Below, piece by piece: positions 28,036-37,041 of a stretch of DNA of 64,000 nt. Source of the stretch: Candidatus Chlorohelix allophototropha (GTDB taxonomy: Bacteria; Chloroflexota; Chloroflexia; Chloroheliales; Chloroheliaceae); the NCBI RefSeq assembly GCF_030389965.1, contig NZ_CP128400.1, forward strand, positions 2,232,001 through 2,296,000, in the 5' to 3' direction. Positions within the stretch are counted from its first letter, which is position 1. Each line of letters opens with the position of its first letter. The notes beneath the pieces were generated by a model, which saw only the letters and a list, made by a program, of their open reading frames with translations, ran no database searches and had not been told where the DNA came from. Both the position numbers and the translations under genes were made by a program.

Positions 28036-28243
28036 GGCAAGGGGCTTATGAAGATTAACAATTAAATCCGTAAAACGAGGATTGGGGTAAATCCGCCAGA
28101 TTTTACCATCAAACGCGGGCGCATCGGAATGCGCCCCTACTCCGAACCGCCGAACCCGTTCCTGTAGGGGCGTATTTGAATACGCCCTTCGGAAATCTAA
28201 CATATTTACGGATTAATTTCTTAAAGTTCATAAGCCCCTTGTC
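28036..28243. mobile_element. MITE-like element with 38-base terminal inverted repeats
   Basis: The left end (28036-28073: GGCAAGGGGCTTATGAA then AATTAAATCCGTAAA) is inverted at the right end (28206-28243: reading inward GACAAGGGGCTTATGAA, then AATTAATCCGTAAA). The 208-base interior has no ORF and carries two GGGCG/CGCCC hairpins. A copy of the left 55 bases with one mismatch lies at 58081-58135 in the suf operon, and a right-end fragment is at 19613. It is probably non-autonomous and moved by a transposase elsewhere (inference). Confidence 0.65.
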
Positions 28244-28300
28244 TGTAATCTAGGCTCATTTTTACTATTACAACCCTGCCGGACTTCCTAGCGCGGGCTA

Positions 28301-30435
28301 TCACTTATTAAAAGAAGAACACTCCAAGCGATTTCCACCCAACGGGAGGTTATTTCCTGACATCCCGTTTATCACCTGCTTGCCGCCAAACCCCTGAACG
28401 GTTATGTGCTTTAGATGAACATTGCCCATTAAAACCAGCCCGTTTTGGCTCACGCCACTACCATTTATGATGATACTACCACCGCTACAGTTTCCGCCAT
28501 CCAAAAATACGCCCGTTGGAATAAACGGTAATTTGCCCGTTACTGTGACCGTATTATTCGAGCCTAACCCGCTGAAGGTAATCGCATCCCCCGCATGCAC
28601 ATGCTTTAAAGCATAGGAGAGTGTGCCAGAGGTATTACTACTCAACACTTCTCCGGCATCCGTAGGGTTAGTAACTATCGGCACCGTCACCACGAAAGTA
28701 ACCGGGTCAGAAGTATTGCCGTTCGGATTGGTAACGGTCACTTGCCAGTTACCGGCGGTTAAAATATCGGCAGCGCCAATTTGAGCGGTTAGCTGGCTTG
28801 CATTAATATAAGCGGTAGGGCGGGGCGCACCCTGCCAATTCACCGTTGCCCCATTTACAAAATTGCTACCGTTGAGGCTAAGCGTAAAAGGGGCTTCCAT
28901 TTGTACGCTGGTATTGGGCGATAACGCGCTTATGATGGGCAAGGGCGTAGCGGTAACGCTAATACGATCTAGCACATTTTTGGTGACTTGCTGAATACCG
29001 CCGTTAGTAAGGCTGCGATTAGGGCCGTATCCCGATATGTAATCTAGAGCGTAAGACCAGTATATCGAACCTGTGGAAAAAACCCAAGCCCCATTACTGA
29101 GTTGGTAAATAGTAGCATTGGAAGTGGAAGTTACTTTGTTAAAATTTATGGGCGATGAACTGGATAACTCTACCAAGCGGGCGGGTTCTAGCCCATTGCT
29201 ATAACGTTTGTCCCACTCATAGCCTACGATACCGGGCACATGGCTGCCATTTTGCAAACCGGAGTTGGCATAGATCCAATGATTGCTATTCTCCACCACA
29301 AAATCTGCCCCAATATCGTTATTATTATAGCTATCATACATTACCCCGATCAACTGATTTTCCGGGCGACTGATTGCCGGATTGGCATTGCCCGGCGGAA
29401 GCTCACGCCACAGGTAGGTGGTGTCCGGGCTGTTGGGGTTGCTGATATAAACCGGGTCTTCTCTCCAATAATCTTTATAACACACAATCACCCGGTTGTT
29501 GTTCTCCAGCCGAATTTGCCAATATACGGCGTTAGCCCCAAAGAAAGCAAGTGCTTTCCGGCGTTGCGAGAAGCCAGCGCATTGTCGTACATCGCCCCGC
29601 TCCAATATTCGTCATGCCCGGTGGAAAGTAACGCCTTGTGAGAAGCCAGCAGCGTAGCATTGCTATGAAGATCAATATCGGTACAGTACGAAACGTTGTA
29701 GCCGTTTTTCTCAATAAAACGCAAGAGGGGCATTTCCCAACTTGTAAAGAAGGTGCTGGCATAATTATTGAGCGGGCGGTCGAAGGAGACTTTCCGCGCC
29801 CCTACTTTATTGACGCTATCATCAGGATAGAGGCTCTTGCCGCCGAAATAGTTGTAAGCTTGATAGGTATTGACGCTGCATTTGAACAGCAAATCGGCAT
29901 TGCTGGAATCATCGCGCACCACAAAATAGATGTAATTCTGGAAGCCGTTCGCGTTGGTCAATTTAGCCAAATATGCGCCGGTAGTCCAACCGGTAGCGGG
30001 AACGTTCAGAGTGTAGGAAAGCGACCAGTTGCAAGCCACCGTACCAAGCGTGTCGGGCGTTGGAACGGTTTGATTTATGCCACTAAGCGACCCGATACTT
30101 TGCAGCAAGCGCCCCCCCGTACCGCCATACCAACCCATGCGATATATTTCAATAGTATAGGTTTGCGCAACATTGACCGAGACGTAAAAGTTTAGCGAAC
30201 TCCCGATGTTGACACTGGTGGCAGCGGCATAACCCGTAATCTCAAGATTAGCATCGGTAGAATACTTGGTAATTTGCCAGTTAGTAGTCCCCGGTTGTAG
30301 ATTCTCTATAGGAATGGGGTTTTGCGCCAGAACCCTCGTAATATTCGTTAGGCTGTTCAGTCCTGCAAGCCCCGCCATGCCAACTATGCCGTATTTTAAA
30401 AAGCGGCGGCGGCTGATAGCGCGGTGTTTTGCCAC
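28301..30435 (-). pseudogene. N,N-dimethylformamidase beta-subunit-like protein, Tat-exported, frameshifted
   Basis: Two ORFs (30435-29488 and 29605-28301) together make one protein of about 710 residues. The first has a Tat signal (SRRRFLKYGIVGMAG) and the family core up to STGHDEYWSGAMYDNALASR. The expected continuation, AGKHLAFFGANAVYWQIRL, lies in the other frame. One G appears to be missing near 29547, where CACTTGCTTTC would need to read CACTTGGCTTTC. The second part adds an IPT/TIG-like beta domain (PIISALSPNTSVQ) and a beta-helix-like tail. It is the last gene of the polysaccharide operon, 17 bases after the second deacetylase. It may be a real pseudogene or a sequencing error. Confidence 0.8.
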
Positions 30436-30452
30436 CTTTCTTACCCTCCTTA

Positions 30453-32630
30453 TTACTTTATCGGTAGAGTAACCGATTGTCCCGCCTTTAGGGAGACATA
30501 CACAATTTTTTGACCGCCATAACTTTCCACAGCGCTACAAGCCGGACAGGTGGTAGCTAAGGATAAGCCTGTTACCGGAATCCTCACGTCTTTATTAGCG
30601 GTCAAGGTGATAGAGCTATCCGGGAGGAGGGTTGCAGTAACATCGGCGGCGATGTAATCGGTTCTTTTGGACATGTTATAGCCCAACCGATCCATTGCCC
30701 CCTGCGTACAGTTTGGGTCATTGGCACAAAGTGGGTCGTTTTTGGGAATGGGCTGCCCGCCATCGCTTATTATAGGAAGGGTATAATAGCGGTTGTACTT
30801 GGCTAGAGTGGCATCCAACAAATCGCTCAACAGAGAGTGAGTTCCATCATAAGCCCGTAAATTGGGTTGGTGGAACATCAGCGGATCCATATCGCCTTTA
30901 AGCAGATAGGTTAGCAATATACTGCTTTCCCGCTCTATTATCTGCTGGTAATTATCAACATGCCAGAAATCCCCATTGGGGTAAAAACAATTATCTTCCG
31001 CCAGCCACTCATCGGGAGTGGTAACATTGAAATATTGGTCGGTAGGGTGGCGCGGGATTAGAAAAAGATTGAATTCGCTATCTTGATTCAGATATATGCC
31101 CACATTGGGAGAGGGATTGTTGTAATTGGGCAGGGAGGTATTGCTGACTAAATACCGAATGTTCATGTCATAAATCCCCTTTAGCGCGGCTGAATTTTTT
31201 AGACCTGAAACATTCGGGGTAATTAGGCTGTGGCTGCTATAGTTAGTAGGATTAACAAACCCCACTTTATAGGCAGCGCTATTGTTCTGTTCAATTTGAT
31301 ACTTCATGAAATTATAGGTAACGGCATCTAGGTCGGGGTGTTGGTAGGTATGCGTGACCCAGAAAAACTCATCCTTGAGCTGAAGCGCCATCGGGGTAAG
31401 CGTATCGGGATTGTACAACCCGGTAGTACCTATCCCCACAAAAGGAAGTTCTATTTTTAAGTCGGGAGTAGTGGGGCGGGCTTGCTGGGTTTTTTGCCAA
31501 TTAGCAAAAGCCTTCAGGTCGTTGCCGCTCATACGGTAGAAATTAAAAGAGGGGTCGGCATAAGAAGAACTACACGCCGCCCCGACTTTCCAGATGTAAT
31601 TGCCGATCAAAACATCATCCGGCTGTACTGTCAGGTAAGTGTGGAAATCCCCCAAATATAGCCCCTTAGTGACCCAATTAATCAAGCCATACGATAACAC
31701 GATGGTGTGTATCAAATTGGGGTTACTATCAAAGGTCAGGGTTAGGGTTTGCACCCCATCAGAGTCATTATGCACTAATGCCAAAGCATTACCGTTATTA
31801 TCGGTCAGTAGCGGGAAAGTATTCGCATCGTCTAGCGGTTTGGCAAGGTAGGCATACGCCTTTTCAATTATCAGAGGGCTGGCAACATTTAGGTAAGCTG
31901 AAAATAAAGATTTGCCTGATACCGTTTTATCGGTGGTAAATTGCACCGAAAGGGGATTCTTGCCCGTATCAAGGGTGGTGCCGACCTCTTGAAATCCGGT
32001 TGCAGGAGTGGGGCTTGAATACCAGTTGATTTGCCGGATATTAAAGCTGGCTTCAAATTTATGCAAAACTTGCCATTCTGTTTGAGTCAACGCGCTGGCA
32101 TAGTTTGTACCATCGTTATAAATCAGATTACTGGTGGTAAGAATGACTCCTTGAAAATAGGCATGATTGCCCCCATCTGATAGTATCGCGGATAAGCGAT
32201 CGGTTGCCGGGTCTTGGGGCAGAGGGGCAGTTTTAACCGCCAGATAGGGTACGCCGATATAATCCAACGCTTGCTGAATAGCGGGTAAATCCTCTTCTTT
32301 ACCGTCTGCCGCCAGCACTAACACTTTCATATCGAGTTGGGTTTTATTAGAAGGTGAGCCTACCACCGGGGGGGTTACTTCAGAGATTAGCGGTACTGTT
32401 CTTATTTCTTGGCGAGGAATCCCCACCGGACCGGGCAACAAATCATTGTCCCCCAGTAGCTGTTGGGTAGCAGTTAACCCGCTGATGGGAGTCGATTTCG
32501 GGGTATTGGTTTGAACAGGCGTTGAGGTAAACGGATTGAAAATAACTAGCGCAATGACCAGACCAGTAACCAGCAGAGTGACAATTTCAAAAAGCCTGCG
32601 CCAGAGATTCTGGCTTAAAAACTTGGACAT
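30453..32630 (-). CDS. Agd3-type (CE18) polysaccharide deacetylase, copy 2, membrane-anchored
   Basis: 725 residues. An N-terminal helix (about 15-32) anchors the protein. The rest follows the Agd3 layout: a Rossmann-like start (MKVLVLAADGKEEDLPAIQQ), a beta sandwich, then the deacetylase barrel with the metal-binding pair Asp-Asp in VQPDDVLI and the H-x3-H motif in VTHTYQH. Also present are GLKNSAALKGIYDMNIRYLV and PRHPTDQYFNV. In Aspergillus, Agd3 removes acetyl groups from galactosaminogalactan so it sticks to surfaces. The residues after the Asp pair (GNY) differ from copy 1 (DDD). The start has AAAGG ten bases upstream. It follows the glycosyltransferase gene in the same direction. Confidence 0.87.
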   Translation of the reverse strand: MSKFLSQNLWRRLFEIVTLLVTGLVIALVIFNPFTSTPVQTNTPKSTPISGLTATQQLLGDNDLLPGPVGIPRQEIRTVPLISEVTPPVVGSPSNKTQLDMKVLVLAADGKEEDLPAIQQALDYIGVPYLAVKTAPLPQDPATDRLSAILSDGGNHAYFQGVILTTSNLIYNDGTNYASALTQTEWQVLHKFEASFNIRQINWYSSPTPATGFQEVGTTLDTGKNPLSVQFTTDKTVSGKSLFSAYLNVASPLIIEKAYAYLAKPLDDANTFPLLTDNNGNALALVHNDSDGVQTLTLTFDSNPNLIHTIVLSYGLINWVTKGLYLGDFHTYLTVQPDDVLIGNYIWKVGAACSSSYADPSFNFYRMSGNDLKAFANWQKTQQARPTTPDLKIELPFVGIGTTGLYNPDTLTPMALQLKDEFFWVTHTYQHPDLDAVTYNFMKYQIEQNNSAAYKVGFVNPTNYSSHSLITPNVSGLKNSAALKGIYDMNIRYLVSNTSLPNYNNPSPNVGIYLNQDSEFNLFLIPRHPTDQYFNVTTPDEWLAEDNCFYPNGDFWHVDNYQQIIERESSILLTYLLKGDMDPLMFHQPNLRAYDGTHSLLSDLLDATLAKYNRYYTLPIISDGGQPIPKNDPLCANDPNCTQGAMDRLGYNMSKRTDYIAADVTATLLPDSSITLTANKDVRIPVTGLSLATTCPACSAVESYGGQKIVYVSLKAGQSVTLPIK

Positions 32631-32710
32631 TTATTAAAAGACCTTTCCGGCTTTATTCCTGAAAGATTTAGCTAAAAATACCGTAACAATTCAGCCAGAC
32701 GGAATCCGGG

Positions 32711-32782
32711 CGGGGTTCTCAGGGGTGCAACCCCTGTGCGGGGTGGCAATGGGTGTCCCCTTGAACTCCTCTCTCCCCTCCA
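32711..32782 (-). repeat. Inverted single copy of the 104-base repeat
   Basis: GGGGTTCTCAGGGGTGCAACC, CTGTGCGGGGTGGCAA and TGTCCCCTTGAACTCC are the reverse complement of the unit repeated in tandem at 36414-36790. This copy lies at the other end of the glycosyltransferase gene, so the gene is flanked by inverted copies. Confidence 0.7.
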
Positions 32783-32802
32783 CTTACGCTGTTACACACA
32801 AA

Positions 32803-32824
32803 ATCGGGCAAATCCATGCCCGAT
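32803..32824 (-). terminator. Hairpin after the glycosyltransferase gene
   Basis: A perfect eight-base inverted repeat, ATCGGGCA and TGCCCGAT with a six-base loop, is followed on the minus strand by TTTGTGTGT. The tract is imperfect, so termination may be partial, letting some transcription reach the deacetylase gene. Confidence 0.5.
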
Positions 32825-32847
32825 GTTGGTGTTCTCGCACAGTAGCG

Positions 32848-35800
32848 CTAGGCGGCTGCAAAATAATAATAATCCGCCGAAGCAAGTACCTTTTGGGTTA
32901 GCCGAGAAGAAGCAATTACAAAAGCCAACGAACCGGCAATAAAAGCTGCCAAGCAGTATTTGAAATCCACGTTCAAGGCTAGCGGGATTCCTAGCACCAG
33001 CATAACTATCATGCCTACTACCACTGCCCGTACCGCTACGGTAGGACGCGCCAAGGTTAGCCCGAACATGCAGTTAAACAGCCCTTGCCCTAACCAGTAA
33101 TAAGCGACCAACCCGGCGATAAAGAAGATAACCACCGCATCGGTATTTACCCCAATCCACGCTGAAAATATATCGAAGTGGATTAATAGCCAGATGGGGA
33201 TAGCAAAAACTACACTGACCAAGAAAAGGGCGATACTATAACGCCGCCGCTCATGTCGGTAGAAAACCAATAACCGCCGCCCGAACTGATCAACCGCTAA
33301 CCCAGAGGTGTTTGCTTGGGCTACTTTTGCTTCTTCCCAAAACAGGCGTACGGCGCGTTCGGCAAAACCGCCCACCAATACCAGCGGGGGCAACGCCAAG
33401 GTTAAGCCTAGTTCCAGACTGGCAATAGCCCAAGAACGCGATTGATCCCCGCTTACTTTTCCTAACCAACCCAAAAAGTGGGGGGCGGTGATAAACGCCA
33501 CATAGAACATACCATAGGTGAAATAAGGGGCGGCTTCGTATAGCATATAAGAATTGGAGGGTAGCGCGGCTCTTTCGCGTTTAACGTTTTTACGAATTTT
33601 GGCAAACCTTCCTCTAACCGTATAGAAAATTATCCCTAATGTGGCAACAAAACCGACTACCGTACTCACAATAAGGTGTTCTCTTAAAAAGAGTCCCGTT
33701 AAAAGGTTGCTTGCAATTGCCAACCCTAACCCGCTCGCCAACGCAATACCGAGCCACACTTGCGCTTTCAACAGACTCAAAGAGCCACCCGCCAGCCAGA
33801 TAATAGAAAAGGCGGTATAGGCGAGACAGAACAACAAACGGTCTTCAAAGGTATAAATATTGAACCAGCTTGCAAGTAGCATAGCCGTAATTGCCAGCCC
33901 GATTACTGAGAAAGCTGCCAAGCGCAGGCTACGCGCCAGATATTTACCGGCAGAGCGGGAGTTGTTCAGGCTCAAACAGATAGAGGTTCGGCGCATTATT
34001 GCTTGTAGGAAGCCGTTTGTTAATAACAGCCCCGCGCTAATACCCAAACTTAACGCCATTATCTGGTCAGAGGCAAACTGCCCGGAAATTGCATAAAACT
34101 GAATAATGCCAATTATCAGCAAGCCCGGCAAGAGCGCAATCGGTCCGCTGCTGTACTGCATTATTTTTAAGCGCAAACTACTGAGCGGCGCGGGACGGTC
34201 TTTGCGCGTAACCCCGACCATTGGGGGATGCTCTTCTCGGATAATTGCCAGCACTGCTTTAGCTAAAGCAAAAGTATCAGGCGCACCGTATTGATGCCGC
34301 GCAATATCATCGGTTGTGCCGAACGATTCGATAATAGCCGTTACTTCAAGAAAATCCAGCGGCTGAGGGCAATGGCGCATCACTTCATCCGCCATAACTC
34401 GAACCATTTCAACGGTCACTTCCACTCGCTCAGGTTCTGCTACGATTTCTTGGGTAGTGTCGCTGATAATAGCCACATTCTCAAACAGTATTTCTTCGTC
34501 AGCCTGAGCGATAATATCCGCTTCCGAATAGCTATTGTTTGCTTGTGACAGGTAACTGCTTCCGGTAATTATTAATTGAGAGACACCGCTATGCCCGTTA
34601 AAAGCGGAGGGGGCAGCGAATTCTTCCTGCTCGTATTCGTGGAAGGCATAGGAGGGCTGCCTTGAACCATCGTTTAGGTTTACCAGCAAGCCCGACTCTC
34701 CACCGGAAGGCATAAACATGAAGGCATCTGTCAGCGCTACATCGATGGGCAAGGCTGAGTTTAATACTTTGGTTTCCACTCCGGCGGCAAATAAAGCTTC
34801 CGGCATGGTGCGGTTGGTAATTCGGTAGTAGCTGGTCATATAGGCTTCGCGCGATTGGCGAACGCTGAACTCTTGCAAAGCCTTTTCGCGAGCAGCCACG
34901 CCGAGTTGAGCGCAAAGCTCTTTGTCGTTCATCAATTTAAGGATTGCGTCTGCCATTTCCTTTGGATTGCGTGGCTCTACCACGAAACCGCAGCCCGCGA
35001 TTTGCTCTGGAATACCCCCCACAGAGGTTGCTACAATCGGTTTTCCGCAAAGCATCGCTTCCAGAGTAGCAAAGGGAAAGCCCTCGGAAATGCTGGAAAG
35101 CACTACAACATCGCCTTCATTGTAAGCTTCGGCGGTATTGGAAGCGTAGCCCTTAAAAATAACAGCCTCTTCCAGTCCAAGGCTGGACTGTAAAGCTTTG
35201 CATTCTTCGTAATAAGGGATATCTTCCAGCGGTGGCGAACCATAAAGCTGGAATTTAATATCAGGGCGCGATTCATGTACTAGGGCTGCCGCCTTCAACA
35301 AGGTCATTACATCCTTGAGCGGATTAATGCGTCCAACCCACACTACTACGGGAGGTTCGCCAATTGGTTTGCCCGCCGCGTAAAATTTCTGGTCGTCCGC
35401 GCCATAATAAATAGTTCTTAAACGGTCTTTGACCGCGCCGCTCTGCAATTCCCAGCGTTGGTTGTAATCGCAGCAAGGGGATACCTGATCGCTGGCAGCG
35501 TAGCTGAGGTCGGTCATGCGCCGCGCAAAACGCAACTTGAAAAGTTTCAGAAATAAGCTGCCGGAAGATTGGGCTTCTTCCAGATAACGTTCACGCAGAT
35601 AAATGCCATGCTCGGATAGTAGAAAAGCGGTGCCGTATTCCAGTTTGGCTACTATCCCAATCATTGTGCTGATACCCGCCATTGAGGTATGGGTAACATC
35701 TACCTTCGGAAGTGGGTTAGCCAGTGGGAAGAACCAATGGTAAAGCCACTGTAATGCGGTAGTAATATCCTCTAAAGCGAACTCCGCATTGGGATAACCG

Positions 35801-36348
35801 TAATTAGCTGCCGACTGTGGGAAACTCTGTTGGACGGTATCGACAAAACTATCCCAAACCGCTTTGGAGCGCATCACCGTATCAAAGTTATGCTCAAGAT
35901 AAAAGCGATACATTTTATGAAGGTATTCACCGAGTCGCTCAGGCTCTGAATCGCTTAGAAATAAATCCCTGATAAAGCTGCTAAATATCGGCACGAATTT
36001 TTCGGCTATGATTTCCTCAGAGGTGTGCTGCTTTTTCTTGAGCAGTTCGAGCATGCCTAGGTTTTGGTTAAGCTCGGTAGCTTCGCGGATACCCCACAGC
36101 GGAATAGGGCGAAAATCGACAACATTGTCGAGCAGGGTTATTTGGGGTGTAAGATGCGGGTCAGCGGCAATGCTGAATACTGTAAAATTCACTTCAGGCA
36201 AATCCCGTATCAATAGATGACACCAAGTACTGACCCCACCCCAATGAAATGGGTAGGTTCCCTCAGTTACCAGCATTACTTTTAGAGCTTCAGAAGTCTC
36301 ACTAACTGCTGGTACAATTTCTTCTTCTGCTGGAATTAATTGATTCAC
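32848..36348 (-). CDS. PelF-PelG-like fusion: GT4 glycosyltransferase plus polysaccharide transport domain
   Basis: 1166 residues from a GTG with AAGGG eight bases upstream. Residues about 22-510 are a PelF-type GT4 transferase: EGTYPFHWGGVSTW at the acceptor side, VVVWVGRINPLKD, and the E-x7-E nucleotide-sugar site (SEGFPFATLEAM). A ~180-residue linker follows. From about 700 there are about twelve transmembrane helices (MQYSSGPIALLPGLLIIGII onward) resembling PelG, the inner-membrane partner. In Pel systems PelF and PelG are separate proteins; here polymer synthesis and export are in one chain. Expected substrate UDP-GalNAc. It corresponds to Gtb3 in the fungal galactosaminogalactan cluster. 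Confidence 0.87.
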   Translation of the reverse strand: MNQLIPAEEEIVPAVSETSEALKVMLVTEGTYPFHWGGVSTWCHLLIRDLPEVNFTVFSIAADPHLTPQITLLDNVVDFRPIPLWGIREATELNQNLGMLELLKKKQHTSEEIIAEKFVPIFSSFIRDLFLSDSEPERLGEYLHKMYRFYLEHNFDTVMRSKAVWDSFVDTVQQSFPQSAANYGYPNAEFALEDITTALQWLYHWFFPLANPLPKVDVTHTSMAGISTMIGIVAKLEYGTAFLLSEHGIYLRERYLEEAQSSGSLFLKLFKLRFARRMTDLSYAASDQVSPCCDYNQRWELQSGAVKDRLRTIYYGADDQKFYAAGKPIGEPPVVVWVGRINPLKDVMTLLKAAALVHESRPDIKFQLYGSPPLEDIPYYEECKALQSSLGLEEAVIFKGYASNTAEAYNEGDVVVLSSISEGFPFATLEAMLCGKPIVATSVGGIPEQIAGCGFVVEPRNPKEMADAILKLMNDKELCAQLGVAAREKALQEFSVRQSREAYMTSYYRITNRTMPEALFAAGVETKVLNSALPIDVALTDAFMFMPSGGESGLLVNLNDGSRQPSYAFHEYEQEEFAAPSAFNGHSGVSQLIITGSSYLSQANNSYSEADIIAQADEEILFENVAIISDTTQEIVAEPERVEVTVEMVRVMADEVMRHCPQPLDFLEVTAIIESFGTTDDIARHQYGAPDTFALAKAVLAIIREEHPPMVGVTRKDRPAPLSSLRLKIMQYSSGPIALLPGLLIIGIIQFYAISGQFASDQIMALSLGISAGLLLTNGFLQAIMRRTSICLSLNNSRSAGKYLARSLRLAAFSVIGLAITAMLLASWFNIYTFEDRLLFCLAYTAFSIIWLAGGSLSLLKAQVWLGIALASGLGLAIASNLLTGLFLREHLIVSTVVGFVATLGIIFYTVRGRFAKIRKNVKRERAALPSNSYMLYEAAPYFTYGMFYVAFITAPHFLGWLGKVSGDQSRSWAIASLELGLTLALPPLVLVGGFAERAVRLFWEEAKVAQANTSGLAVDQFGRRLLVFYRHERRRYSIALFLVSVVFAIPIWLLIHFDIFSAWIGVNTDAVVIFFIAGLVAYYWLGQGLFNCMFGLTLARPTVAVRAVVVGMIVMLVLGIPLALNVDFKYCLAAFIAGSLAFVIASSRLTQKVLASADYYYFAAA

Positions 36349-36413
36349 TTTGATACCCTTATTAATACGCTGCTTTATTTAAATCTTTGATTATTTGTAA
36401 TTATTCATCCCCT

Positions 36414-36830
36414 TCCCATCAAGGAGGGAAGGAGAGTTCAAGGGGACACCCCTTGCCACCCCGCACAGGGGTTGCCACCCCTGAGAACCCCGCTCGGATT
36501 CCCTTAGCTCCCCTCAAGGAGGAAGGAGAGAGGGAGGAGTTCAAGGGGACACCCCTTGCCACCCCGCACAGGGGTTGCCACCCCTGAGAACCCCGCTCGG
36601 ATTCCGTTAGCTCCCCTCAAGGGGGGAAGGAGAGAGGGAGGAGTTCAAGGGGACACCCCTTGCCACCCCGCACAGGGGTTGCCACCCCTGAGAACCCCGC
36701 TCGGATTCCGTTAGCTCCCCTCAAGGGGGGAAGGAGAGAGGGAAGAATTCAAGGGGACACCCCTTGCCACCCCGCACAGGGGTTGCACCTGCCTGTGACC
36801 CGGGATAGGGGATACCCAAACCAACTCCAC
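36414..36830 (+). repeat. Tandem repeat, 104-base unit, about 3.5 copies
   Basis: The start TTCAAGGGGACACC recurs at 36437, 36540, 36644 and 36748, a period of 103-104 bases. Each unit contains a GC-rich palindromic part (CACCCCGCACAGGGGTTGCC) and a purine-rich part (AAGGAGAGAGGGAGGAG). The fourth copy is partial and runs into GTGACCCGGGATAGGGGATA. Short open frames inside are artefacts of the repeat. It lies between the epimerase gene and the glycosyltransferase gene and could affect expression across the operon. Confidence 0.85.
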
Positions 36831-36894
36831 GAGAAGGGCTATTGCAAGTTCGGCATTGACATCTTCAGTTCGCCCCAAATGTTAAGAAAATCGG

Positions 36895-37035
36895 TTTTGT
36901 AGGGGCGGTTCGTGAACCGCCCTGCCTGAATCCCTCAAATTGAACCTATCCAACGCAGGCGCATCCCGATGCGCCCCTACCCAAACCAATTCCACGAGAG
37001 GGCGTGATTGGACACGCCCCACAAATCACCTTACG
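36895..37035. repeat. Palindromic repeats downstream of the epimerase gene
   Basis: Three hairpins of the window-wide family: GTAGGGGCGGTTCGTGAACC (36899 on), GGCGCATCCCGATGCGCCCC (36958 on) and GGGCGTGATTGGACACGCCC (37000 on). Each has GGCG/CGCC ends with different arms. Nothing else is visible between 36830 and 37041. Confidence 0.65.
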
Positions 37036-37041
37036 CCCTTA

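Noticed and set aside
30453-32630. Idea that deacetylase copy 2 is inactive because DDD is replaced by GNY
   Set aside because: The preceding QPDD is the more likely metal-binding pair and is kept in both copies, as are both His residues.
36387-36902. Two short ORFs with repeated PPRTGVATPENPARIPLA-like peptides
   Set aside because: They translate the 104-base tandem repeat and have no start signals of their own.
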